Source of the DNA: Bacillus ectoiniformans
GTDB taxonomy: Bacteria; Bacillota; Bacilli; Bacillales; Domibacillaceae
DNA: 64,000 bases
Assembly: GCF_016908875.1 (NCBI RefSeq)
Contig: NZ_JAFBES010000003.1
Span: 1 to 64,000, forward strand
Direction of reading: 5' to 3'
Made by a program: the position numbers and the translations under genes. How positions within the stretch are numbered: the first letter of the stretch is position 1; every line of letters starts with the position of its first letter. Shown piece by piece: positions 50,792-59,874 of this stretch. The notes under the pieces are model-generated. The model ran no database searches. It was given only the letters and a program-made list of their open reading frames with translations, and had not been told where the DNA came from.

Positions 50792-51895
50792 ATGGATAGT
50801 AAATGGAAAGTTGATTCCACGCCAAGTACTAAAGCAATTTATGACGTTGTCAATGAAATAGATAAAGGAATGGATGGATCTGGAGGAATAAAATTAGACC
50901 CTGAGTATCAAAGGGAATATAAATTCACTATATCAGATGAAAGTCTTTTAATTGAGTCGTTATTGTTAGGAATACCTATACCTATAATATACTTATCTTC
51001 TGATACAACGAAACTACCTTATATATCTAATGTTATAGATGGGCAACATAGATTAAGAGCAATTTATCGATTTGTAAAAAATGAGTTTGCTTTAAAGGAC
51101 TTGGAAAAATTAAGTGATTTAAATTTTAAAAAATTTTTAGAGTTACCTAATGATATACAAGCTTCAATTTTACATCAATGTAGTTTGTCATTTGAAAATA
51201 TTCATGTACAAAACAATCCGGAATTAGAAATGGAAATCTTTAAAAGATATAATACTGGTTCACATCCTTTAAGTAGACAAGAAATAAGGCATGCTGTTTA
51301 TAGAAGTAAAGTTAATGATTGGTTAAATAAACAGATAGAAACCTATTATAAGTCGTTGTCACCTTTTCGAGATATTTATAATATGACTAAGAAAAGGTTT
51401 TCAGATAAAACTGCTCATGAAAATATTCAAACCATGCTTTATATACTAGAATATGGATTAGAAAGTAAATATGAAACATCCCCAGAGTATGCAGAAGAAT
51501 TTATGAAAAAAAATACAATAACTATAAATCAAGAAAGCCAAATTGAAAAGCTTTCATTTTTATTAAATAAAGTAAATAATTTTTTTGAAAAGATCTATTG
51601 GGAGTATGGCATTAAGTATCCTTTTTCCAAAGAAATTTACGGGGTTGAAAGTAGAAATTATAAAGTGCAAATACCTATATTGATGATTATTACAGATTTC
51701 TTGAGAAAATTAATTGAACAAGAAGTAGATTTAACTAATGAAATGAACACTGAAAAAATTCTCAAAGTAATATCAGATGTTATGAAAGATTCTTACTTGG
51801 AGAATAATTTTAAAGGCTCTAGTACAAGACCAGAATTATTAATTGAAACATCAAATAAATTGCATGAAAAATTTGTTGAAAATAACCTCATATAG
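50792..51895 (+). CDS. DUF262 (ParB-like/GmrS-like) protein
   Basis: 367 residues. The N-terminal DUF262 domain has PEYQREY (38-44) and the DGQHR motif (83-87) that marks the ParB/sulfiredoxin-like nucleotide-binding fold, then RYNTGSHPLSRQEIR. No C-terminal HNH/GmrD nuclease motif (DUF1524) is visible, so it is not a full GmrSD enzyme. A partner role with the FRG protein is likely. AGGAGG lies before the ATG. Confidence 0.85.
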   Translation: MDSKWKVDSTPSTKAIYDVVNEIDKGMDGSGGIKLDPEYQREYKFTISDESLLIESLLLGIPIPIIYLSSDTTKLPYISNVIDGQHRLRAIYRFVKNEFALKDLEKLSDLNFKKFLELPNDIQASILHQCSLSFENIHVQNNPELEMEIFKRYNTGSHPLSRQEIRHAVYRSKVNDWLNKQIETYYKSLSPFRDIYNMTKKRFSDKTAHENIQTMLYILEYGLESKYETSPEYAEEFMKKNTITINQESQIEKLSFLLNKVNNFFEKIYWEYGIKYPFSKEIYGVESRNYKVQIPILMIITDFLRKLIEQEVDLTNEMNTEKILKVISDVMKDSYLENNFKGSSTRPELLIETSNKLHEKFVENNLI

Positions 51896-51907
51896 AAACA
51901 TCACGGT

Positions 51908-51925
51908 GAACCGTATCATAAGTAG
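51908..51925 (+). repeat. Attachment-site-like repeat 3 (right end of island)
   Basis: GAACCGTATCATAAGTAG. The block GAACC-TATCATAAGT is shared with repeat 2 apart from one base. Confidence 0.7.
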
Positions 51926-51995
51926 AGACAAAACAATTGTATCAAGAGATCTGTTGATTCCTATATATTAATTATGACTTATTAGGAGGAATTAA

Positions 51996-52418
51996 ATGAA
52001 ACCACGAATTTCAGTTATAACATTAGGTGTGGATGATTTAGACAGGTCTTTGAAGTTCTACAGGGATGGGCTTGGACTGCCAACAGAAGGAATAGTAGGT
52101 CAAGAATTTGAGCATGGTGCTGTTGCCTTTTTCGATTTACAATCAGGATTAAAACTGGCAATCTGGAATCGTAAAGATATAGCTCATGATACAGGCATAA
52201 ACCAAATAAAAATCAGTCGAACTGAATTTACCATTGGTCATAATGTGGGGAGTAAAGAAGAGGTAGATACGGTAATAGAACAGGCAAGAAATGCTGGTGC
52301 AACTATTACAGTTCCAGCACATGATACCTTTTGGGGAGGTTACTCTGGATACTTTCAAGACCCGGACGATCATGTGTGGGAAATAGTCTGGAATCCAGCT
52401 TGGGAATTTTCAGAATGA
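51996..52418 (+). CDS. VOC (glyoxalase/bleomycin-resistance fold) protein
   Basis: 140 residues with two beta-alpha-beta-beta-beta halves. The N-terminal half has VITLGVDDLDRSLKFYRDGL and the C-terminal half has YFQDPDDHVWEIVWNP, where H and E are likely metal ligands. The substrate is unknown. TAGGAGGA precedes the ATG. It directly follows the right attachment-like repeat but is less A+T-rich than the island genes. Confidence 0.88.
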   Translation: MKPRISVITLGVDDLDRSLKFYRDGLGLPTEGIVGQEFEHGAVAFFDLQSGLKLAIWNRKDIAHDTGINQIKISRTEFTIGHNVGSKEEVDTVIEQARNAGATITVPAHDTFWGGYSGYFQDPDDHVWEIVWNPAWEFSE

Positions 52419-52560
52419 CGTTATCCAAATAAAAATAAGAGAGCCTAAATATACAAGGTTTTATGCAAACTTCTTGTACGCTTAGGCTTCACAAATAGGT
52501 ATTTTTAACGTTAAAGCTTTAATTGACCCATCCCTTCAACACACAAAGAGGTGATCCAAA

Positions 52561-53034
52561 ATGGAAGTCGTATATTTTGCAGGTGGATGTCTTTGGGGAG
52601 TTCAGGCATTTATCAAAACTTTGCCTGGCGTGACGTTTACGGAGGCAGGAAGAGCGAATGGAACAAGCCGGTCACTTGAAGGTGAATATGATGGCTATGC
52701 GGAATGTGTAAAAACGACATTTGACCCAGAGGTTGTCACAATGGAAGAGCTGATGGAGTATTTCTTTGAAATCATCGATCCGTATAGTGTGAATCGGCAG
52801 GGAGAGGATGTTGGGGAGAAATACAGAACTGGCGTGTATAGTGAAGATCCCAAGCATTTAGAAGCGGCGAGGACGTTTATAAATAAGAGAAATGATGCTG
52901 CCCGCATCGTGGTTGAAGTGCTGCCTCTGACAAACTATGTACGAAGTGCCGAAGAACATCAGGATCGGTTAGGTAAATGCCCGGATGATTATTGCCATAT
53001 ACCTGAAAAGTTATTAAATAAATATAAGGTTTAG
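52561..53034 (+). CDS. msrA: Peptide-methionine (S)-S-oxide reductase MsrA
   Basis: Reduces methionine-S-sulfoxide in proteins. The 157-residue protein has GGCLWG with catalytic C10; the usual motif is GCFWG, so Phe is replaced by Leu. EGEYDGYAE, GEKYRTGVY and AEEHQDR are family blocks. Two further cysteines near the C-terminus (KCPDDYC) could resolve the disulfide. AGAGGTG precedes the ATG. Confidence 0.92.
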   Translation: MEVVYFAGGCLWGVQAFIKTLPGVTFTEAGRANGTSRSLEGEYDGYAECVKTTFDPEVVTMEELMEYFFEIIDPYSVNRQGEDVGEKYRTGVYSEDPKHLEAARTFINKRNDAARIVVEVLPLTNYVRSAEEHQDRLGKCPDDYCHIPEKLLNKYKV

Positions 53035-53035
53035 T

Positions 53036-53082
53036 AGTTAGTGCCTGTTTTTCAGTTTTTTTCTGAGAAACAGGCACTAACT
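53036..53082. terminator. Long hairpin after msrA
   Basis: 20-base arms starting AGTTAGTGCC (53036-53055) and ending GGCACTAACT (53063-53082) pair completely with one G-U around a 7-T loop. There is no U tract on either side. It lies between convergent msrA and the DUF2075 gene, with a second short palindrome AAAAAGCTAGCTTTTT at about 53151-53167. Confidence 0.55.
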
Positions 53083-53184
53083 GCTTAAAATCATTGATAT
53101 GTTTCTCTAAAATGGCTTTTAATAAAAGGAAGCTGTCAGAACCATTATCAAAAAAGCTAGCTTTTTAGTGTTAAATAACTTTTA

Positions 53185-55113
53185 TTAATACCTCCCCCGG
53201 TCCTCCGCCACCATCCCGGCTCTAGGCGATAAGTCTTCGTAAGCAGCAGATTTATTGAGCCGCTCTTTAAAGTACTTATTCAACTCTGGCTCTGTACAGA
53301 AGATAAAGCAGCCTTTTTGTCCCCGCGTCATTAGTGTTCGGTAGGTGTTTCTTATGATTCGGTCTGCGAGTGCCTGCGCTTCTTCAGGCTGTTCTTTTGC
53401 AAGTTTTTTAATTCCTTTAAGAGACTGGTCGGTTTTCGCCCGTTTCGAGAAGTCTGTTATAACCTGTCCGTCTTGATAGGACAGGTCATGGCCGATGATG
53501 ACACCGACATAATCAAATTCCAGTCCTTGAGAGGTGTGAATGCAGCCAGCTTCAGTGACAGAATCCTGTTCAATGGCCCAGATGCTGTCAGAGAGATTCC
53601 AGCTGATGCTGAAATTATGCTCAGGAATATGAATGTCTTTATGCATCGTATTGTTACGGCCGTTCTTAGGCCATTCCCAGCAATAGCCCGCAAGCATCCG
53701 AGACTTGTTATTTTTCCGGTTCAGCATTTCAATTTCATTCAGCATTGCGTTCGGGTCATCATAGACTCTAAAGTCGTAATCAACGCCCCGATCGTTCGCG
53801 TTCGCGGTTTCTCTAATTTGAAGCACGTCATCGAGCCAGGCAATGTAGGCATCCGATCCGTCACAGCGAAACTGGGAAACTAGCTTCCCTTGAATCAATT
53901 CGGCATTCAATTCTTGCGCATACTTGTTAATGACATCGATGCTGCCGATGTCCTTTAACGTCACCTTTTGATTCTCATCAATAAAGAAGATCGTAAATTT
54001 AGACGCATGAATCGCTTCTTTCACTTGATTTTCACCTAAATTACTAAAAAGGCCGGATTTTTCGTTCAGCCGATGGGCTTCGTCAATAATCAGCACGTCA
54101 AATTCATTGGCTTCTGACTCGGTGAAGCTTCCGGAGCTTTTAAACAGATGGTCAATCTGTGTTTTCTTCATCGTTCCTTTCAGTTTAGACGCATATACAT
54201 TGCGGGGGGCGGAATTTTTCGATACATACAATGCCGTTAATTCCTGATTAATGAAATTTACAAGCAAATTCACGGCCATCACGGATTTACCGGTTCCTGG
54301 TCCGCCTTCGATCACCATGACGCTCTTTTGGTTATTCCTGATACTCTCCAGTGCTAAATGGTAGGCCTCTTCATAAAATACCTTTTGTTCATCAATAAGG
54401 ACGAATTCCTGATTGCCTTTCAGCATGCTGGCAAGCGAATCCTGAAGGGATTTAGAAGGACGGATTTTTCCATGTTCAATTTGATAGATTAGTTGATTGC
54501 GATCACCGAAACGCACATATTTTTTAATGAAATTTCTTAACTTCCGTATTTCCCCTTTACCAAAAATAGGGGCTCGTTCTAAGTGCTCTGCATAATGAGC
54601 ATCCATTAAAGGATCATTTTCTGACTTGCGGTAATTATGTAAGTAGGCACAGGGGTTTAATGAAATTTGCTGATCCTGTACGTTTTGATTAAAGTCTTGA
54701 ATTAAAGCCGCATAGGACCAGGCCTGGTAAGAAGGATGAGTGACTGTCCGCTTTCCTCCACCGAGATAGGTAGATACCAGCGCATCTTTAGACGTCACTT
54801 TTTCTGCCTCCGACCATTGCTTCAACTCCACAATCACTACATGATCCTGATAGCCGTCATGCCCAGCCACTAAAAAATCGACCCGTTTCGATGTGTTTGG
54901 GATCTTAAATTCTATAGCCACAGATGTATCTGCTGGTATTTCTTCATCCTGCATCACATTCGACATGCGCTGAAGTGAATTTTCCCAGGAGTTGATTTCA
55001 CTTTTAGATGTCCGGCCAATTTTCTTCTGATAAGACTCGTAAAGACGTTCCACTAGAAGCTCGTTCGTCACATCAGATATAAATTCCGTTTTTGTTGCTT
55101 CGTATATGATCAA
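53185..55113 (-). CDS. DUF2075 nuclease-helicase (Schlafen group 3-like)
   Basis: About 642 residues. The N-terminal PD-(D/E)xK-like nuclease has VDFLV then VVIVELKQW (about 78-99), i.e. the D...ExK layout. A superfamily 1-type helicase follows, with EGGPGTGKS, LIIDEAHRL, CIHTSQGLEFDYVG and YRTLMTRGQKG. Cellular role unproved; such proteins occur as lone genes in variable regions and are suspected in phage defence or DNA repair. I prefer the TTG at 55113, seven bases after AGAGGTGA, since the upstream ATG at 55158 lacks a ribosome binding site. Confidence 0.88.
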   Translation of the reverse strand: MIIYEATKTEFISDVTNELLVERLYESYQKKIGRTSKSEINSWENSLQRMSNVMQDEEIPADTSVAIEFKIPNTSKRVDFLVAGHDGYQDHVVIVELKQWSEAEKVTSKDALVSTYLGGGKRTVTHPSYQAWSYAALIQDFNQNVQDQQISLNPCAYLHNYRKSENDPLMDAHYAEHLERAPIFGKGEIRKLRNFIKKYVRFGDRNQLIYQIEHGKIRPSKSLQDSLASMLKGNQEFVLIDEQKVFYEEAYHLALESIRNNQKSVMVIEGGPGTGKSVMAVNLLVNFINQELTALYVSKNSAPRNVYASKLKGTMKKTQIDHLFKSSGSFTESEANEFDVLIIDEAHRLNEKSGLFSNLGENQVKEAIHASKFTIFFIDENQKVTLKDIGSIDVINKYAQELNAELIQGKLVSQFRCDGSDAYIAWLDDVLQIRETANANDRGVDYDFRVYDDPNAMLNEIEMLNRKNNKSRMLAGYCWEWPKNGRNNTMHKDIHIPEHNFSISWNLSDSIWAIEQDSVTEAGCIHTSQGLEFDYVGVIIGHDLSYQDGQVITDFSKRAKTDQSLKGIKKLAKEQPEEAQALADRIIRNTYRTLMTRGQKGCFIFCTEPELNKYFKERLNKSAAYEDLSPRAGMVAEDRGRY

Positions 55114-55345
55114 GTGAGAGTCACCTCTTTCAAGAGTATCGTGATTATAGTTTATCATTTATAGGAGGTGAAATTAGGGTGTAATTCTAAAATATGTAAA
55201 TAGTATAACAGCCAATTATACTTTCTGAGAAATATGAAATTCGTCTAATTCCGTTGAGATTATTCAAGGATCAAGATATGTAACAAAGGAATAAATTAGT
55301 AATCGTCGAATAAATGATAGGCAAAGGTAAAAAGGGGTGGTTACC

Positions 55346-55606
55346 GTGAAAAAGAACCATAAACCCAATGGAAGGTTATATTGGGAGAGGTATGTCGAAC
55401 TGGATTATTATTGGAAAAACAAGCATACACTAGCAATAAACATCGGTGCCGATGATCCTATGCTATTAGAAAGGGTAGAAGCCTTAAAGTTTGCTAGTGA
55501 AATTGCAAAAGGGAAGAAATGTAATACTTTATTAGAAATAGAAGATGATATCAGGATCTATGGCCAAAATAATTTAGCTGAAAGATTGTTCTTTTTTAAA
55601 AAGTAG
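55346..55606 (+). CDS. Uncharacterised small protein
   Basis: 86 residues starting MKKNHKPNGRLYWERYVELD; rich in charged and aromatic residues, no signal or membrane segment. I do not recognise the family. The GTG at 55346 is nine bases after AAAGGGG; an earlier GTG abuts that site. It is followed by two more small genes in the same direction. Confidence 0.6.
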   Translation: MKKNHKPNGRLYWERYVELDYYWKNKHTLAINIGADDPMLLERVEALKFASEIAKGKKCNTLLEIEDDIRIYGQNNLAERLFFFKK

Positions 55607-55646
55607 GCTCCAGCCAGAGCAAAAAAATTTTTTGGGGGAGGAAATC

Positions 55647-55964
55647 ATGAGGAACTCAGTATCAATAATTTTTCAATCCAAGCCTGAACAATGGGGGCTT
55701 AGAGGTGATCCATATTTATGGGATGAATTAGAACAGGAATTCACTGATATCTCATTACCTTGCTCAAAAATGTGTTTTATCGGCCATTTTAAAAACCACT
55801 TTCACAAACTCACAAATCACCCGTTCGATACAGATACTGACTCATTTACTATGGAAGAATATGACCACGGGGGCATGTCGAGCGGGCAAATTTCTGTAAG
55901 GTTTTGGAGAGAAAGGGGCTTGCCGCTTTTACTCAAACGATTAGAAAAAATAAGTGGAGAATAG
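55647..55964 (+). CDS. Uncharacterised protein with QWGLRGDPYLW motif
   Basis: 105 residues. The segment PEQWGLRGDPYLWDELE near the N-terminus looks like a conserved family signature that I have seen in unnamed Firmicute proteins; function unknown. GGGGGAGG lies before the ATG. Soluble and acidic. Confidence 0.7.
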   Translation: MRNSVSIIFQSKPEQWGLRGDPYLWDELEQEFTDISLPCSKMCFIGHFKNHFHKLTNHPFDTDTDSFTMEEYDHGGMSSGQISVRFWRERGLPLLLKRLEKISGE

Positions 55965-56034
55965 ATGGGCAGGTGCACTTCAGACACTTACCTTCCACAG
56001 AGCCAAAAAATAAAGTATTAAGGAGAAGCTGTTT

Positions 56035-56193
56035 ATGAAATTAACGCCTGAAGAAGTAGAGAAATGGAGCAAAGGTGTGCCGGTTGACCCTGATCAACAA
56101 GAGGATGAAATAAGCGATCTATATGGATTAGATAAAGATGATTGCCTTGATCGCACTTATCCTGGTGCAGCGAATGAAGAGAAAAGTAAATAA
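56035..56193 (+). CDS. Small acidic uncharacterised protein
   Basis: 52 residues starting MKLTPEEVEKWSKGVPVDPD, strongly acidic. AAGGAGAAG lies upstream of the ATG. It sits in a run of same-strand genes, 30 bases before the serine hydrolase gene. Family not recognised. Confidence 0.6.
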   Translation: MKLTPEEVEKWSKGVPVDPDQQEDEISDLYGLDKDDCLDRTYPGAANEEKSK

Positions 56194-56222
56194 GAACATA
56201 TAGACTGGGGACGTAAAAATTT

Positions 56223-57311
56223 ATGAAAAAGTTTTTAAAGATTTTCGCAATGATTGTTAGCGGGATCATCATTATTTCCGCAGCAGCTTTATTATTATTT
56301 GGCCGTGATGCTCACAGTAACTTATCGGGAAAAACTCCTGAGCAAATCGATCAATATTTGACCAATGAAGGTTTTCAAGGAGCCGTTTTGATTGCTAAAG
56401 ACGGAGAAGTTTTATTTGAAAAAGGCTATGGAGAGGCTGCACCGGATGTAAAGAATACGCCAGACACGTTATATCAAATTGCTTCTTTATCCAAAACATT
56501 CACAGCTACCGCAGTCATGCAACTTGCTGAGAAAAAACTGCTTTCAGTAGATGATCCACTTTCTGCATATTTTCCTGATTTTCCGAACGCCAAGAATATC
56601 ACAATTGGCCACCTGCTGAGTCACAGCTCGGGGATTCCCGATTACTTAAACCCAGAATTTGAATTTGATTACGGTAAAAAATGGGATCCCAATGATATTG
56701 TTGATGTGGTAAGTGACGCTGATTTAGAATTTACTCGAGGTGAGAGCTATGCGTATAGCAATACTGGCTACGTTCTTTTAGGGCTGATTATTGAAAAAGT
56801 AAGTGGTCAATCCTATGCAGAATATATTAGTGAGCATATATTTAAGCCGGCTGGTATGAAGAACTCTATGTTTGAATTTACAAAAGAAATGCCGAGAGCA
56901 GCTGGGAATGTTGAAGGGAAACCGGGCCCTGCTATGGATCATTCCGCAGCATATGCAGCAGGGGATATTATCTCTACAGCTGAAGACTTATCACTGTTTT
57001 ACAAATCCTTACACAATAATGAGCTGGTAAGTAAAGAAACGGGAAACCTGATGAAGGCAACTCATGCTAAGAAATTCCCGTATCAATATGGATATGGATG
57101 GTACACACAAGAGGTCATGGGGCACAAAGCAGTTGGTCATTCCGGTGGCTATCCAAGTGGTTTTCGTCATTATGTGGCACATCTTCAAGAAGAAGATCTC
57201 CTAGTTATTGTTCTTAGCAATGAAATGAGTATAAACTCTAAGGCCATTAACCGAAATCTCACTTCTATTGTTCTGAAGAAGCCAATCTGGGTATGGGAAA
57301 AGCAGCTTTGA
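56223..57311 (+). CDS. Serine hydrolase, beta-lactamase / penicillin-binding fold
   Basis: 362 residues with an N-terminal membrane anchor (about 5-26) and an extracytoplasmic class C beta-lactamase-like domain. SxxK is S88-L-S-K91, YxN is Y178-S-N180, and the third motif is HSGG. It could be a D,D-peptidase, esterase or beta-lactamase-like enzyme; sequence alone does not decide. The upstream site is weak. Confidence 0.9.
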   Translation: MKKFLKIFAMIVSGIIIISAAALLLFGRDAHSNLSGKTPEQIDQYLTNEGFQGAVLIAKDGEVLFEKGYGEAAPDVKNTPDTLYQIASLSKTFTATAVMQLAEKKLLSVDDPLSAYFPDFPNAKNITIGHLLSHSSGIPDYLNPEFEFDYGKKWDPNDIVDVVSDADLEFTRGESYAYSNTGYVLLGLIIEKVSGQSYAEYISEHIFKPAGMKNSMFEFTKEMPRAAGNVEGKPGPAMDHSAAYAAGDIISTAEDLSLFYKSLHNNELVSKETGNLMKATHAKKFPYQYGYGWYTQEVMGHKAVGHSGGYPSGFRHYVAHLQEEDLLVIVLSNEMSINSKAINRNLTSIVLKKPIWVWEKQL

Positions 57312-57357
57312 TATAAGATGTTAGCCTATGCCTTCCTGATTATAGATAGATTTAAAA

Positions 57358-57390
57358 GAACCGAACAAAGTTGTTCGGCTCTTTTTTTTT
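57358..57390 (+). terminator. Terminator after the serine hydrolase gene
   Basis: GAACCGAACAA (57358-57368) pairs with TTGTTCGGCTC (57371-57381), followed by a run of T. Confidence 0.88.
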
Positions 57391-57539
57391 CACCTTATAT
57401 CTTTTTATCAAATGAACGGGTGAATATTATACCGTGATTTTAGTTTCATTTTATTAATTGAAAATGAGCATGTTACAGTTTATCTTTTTTTCAAAAAGGG
57501 AATTATAAGCGAAAGATGAGGAAGAATGGACGTGGACTT

Positions 57540-59087
<1,548 letters not shown>

Positions 59088-59103
59088 TAATTGGGTTTAG
59101 TCG

Positions 59104-59130
59104 CTCCCCGGTTGGGTGAAAACCGGGGAG
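59104..59130. other. GC-rich hairpin after yhcX
   Basis: CTCCCCGGTT (59104-59113) pairs perfectly with AACCGGGGAG (59121-59130). No U tract follows on either strand, so factor-independent termination is doubtful. Confidence 0.5.
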
Positions 59131-59143
59131 GGATAATTGAAGT

Positions 59144-59248
59144 CGCCGATAGAAAGCCTGTAACCGCTGATAGAACCATGAAAGCCGCCGATAGTATGTC
59201 CAAATCCGCTGATAGAACTCCAAAATCCGCTGATAGCAAGGTTAAATA
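59144..59248. repeat. Tandem repeat, 5 units with exact 21-bp period
   Basis: CGCyGATAG begins at 59144, 59165, 59186, 59207 and 59228. The rest of each unit varies but tends to AAAnCC before the next core. The period is a multiple of three, so the plus frame shows a seven-residue ADRxxxx pattern, but that frame has no ribosome binding site and no recognisable protein. Confidence 0.75.
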
Positions 59249-59359
59249 CAAAAAAACTCTAATTAAAGGCCATCGTTTTTGCCTTCCCCTCTCGAAAATT
59301 AGCACTTATCAACTCATTTTTACGAAATTTAAGCAATTTTGAACCGTTATTGCGATTCA

Positions 59360-59641
59360 TTAAGTCGGCTTTTTCGCAGTGAATTTTACATACAGATGTG
59401 CTAGTAGGAAAAAAGTGATGGCTATAACGATTAAAACGAGTACGGCCTTTAATAAAAATAAAGCGATGGGTACGAGAATATTGCCAAACAGGAAAGACAG
59501 GAAAGGTATAGCGAGATCTCTAATAAAAAAGAACGCCAACGTGATGGCGATAAATGGCCATATCAGCGGCAGAATGATTTTCCACCATAAGATTGTGGCG
59601 AGTAAAATAAATCCTATTAACATAGCTGCTTCTGCTTTCAT
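59360..59641 (-). CDS. Small uncharacterised membrane protein
   Basis: 93 residues, almost entirely hydrophobic with about three membrane segments (about 7-25, 28-55, 58-85) and a short basic tail. AGAGGA precedes the ATG on the minus strand. Family not recognised. The opposite frame is a shadow of these helices. Confidence 0.65.
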   Translation of the reverse strand: MKAEAAMLIGFILLATILWWKIILPLIWPFIAITLAFFFIRDLAIPFLSFLFGNILVPIALFLLKAVLVLIVIAITFFLLAHLYVKFTAKKPT

Positions 59642-59784
59642 AACGAATCCTCTTTCTTATGGAAATAGATGCTTAGCTAAAATTTACCACATACTAATGC
59701 CTATCACTATATAAAAATTGATTGTTATTAAATCGACAAAAACCGAAGAATACTAACGGGTACTTTAAAGATAAGATAAGAATA

Positions 59785-59817
59785 AGGCATGATTCCGAGT
59801 GCAATGGAATCATGCCT
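59785..59817. other. Perfect 12-bp hairpin upstream of degV
   Basis: AGGCATGATTCC (59785-59796) pairs perfectly with GGAATCATGCCT (59806-59817). No strong U tract follows. It lies about 57 bases before the degV start and could be a terminator, operator or leader hairpin. Confidence 0.5.
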
Positions 59818-59874
59818 ATTTTGGCTGTTGAATAGTAACGGGAAAAAATAGATAACTTATTTTGGAGGATACAA

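Larger units (their letters stand above)
46431..51925 (+). mobile_element. SCC-like composite island at rlmH, two modules, no recombinase
   Basis: Everything between the rlmH stop and the third attachment-like repeat. The direct repeats at 46413, 49890 and 51908 divide it into module A (3.5 kb, LRR-Roc-COR gene) and module B (2.0 kb, FRG and DUF262 genes). The genes are much A+T-richer than the core and are absent from the usual Bacillus gene order. There is no ccrA/B/C serine recombinase or other integrase, so if mobile it would depend on a recombinase in trans, or it is a remnant. This is an inference from the repeats and location. Confidence 0.65.

Noticed and set aside
46431-51925. Search for a recombinase (ccr, tyrosine or serine integrase) in the island
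   Set aside because: None of the three genes has integrase motifs, so a self-mobile element cannot be claimed.
59091-59342. Open frame encoding ADR-type heptapeptide repeats
   Set aside because: The pattern follows from a 21-bp DNA repeat being divisible by three. It starts only four bases after the yhcX stop with no ribosome binding site, and the downstream part is not protein-like.
59379-59714. Plus-strand 111-codon frame opposite the small membrane protein
   Set aside because: The minus-strand frame has a good ribosome binding site and clear membrane helices; the plus frame is its shadow.
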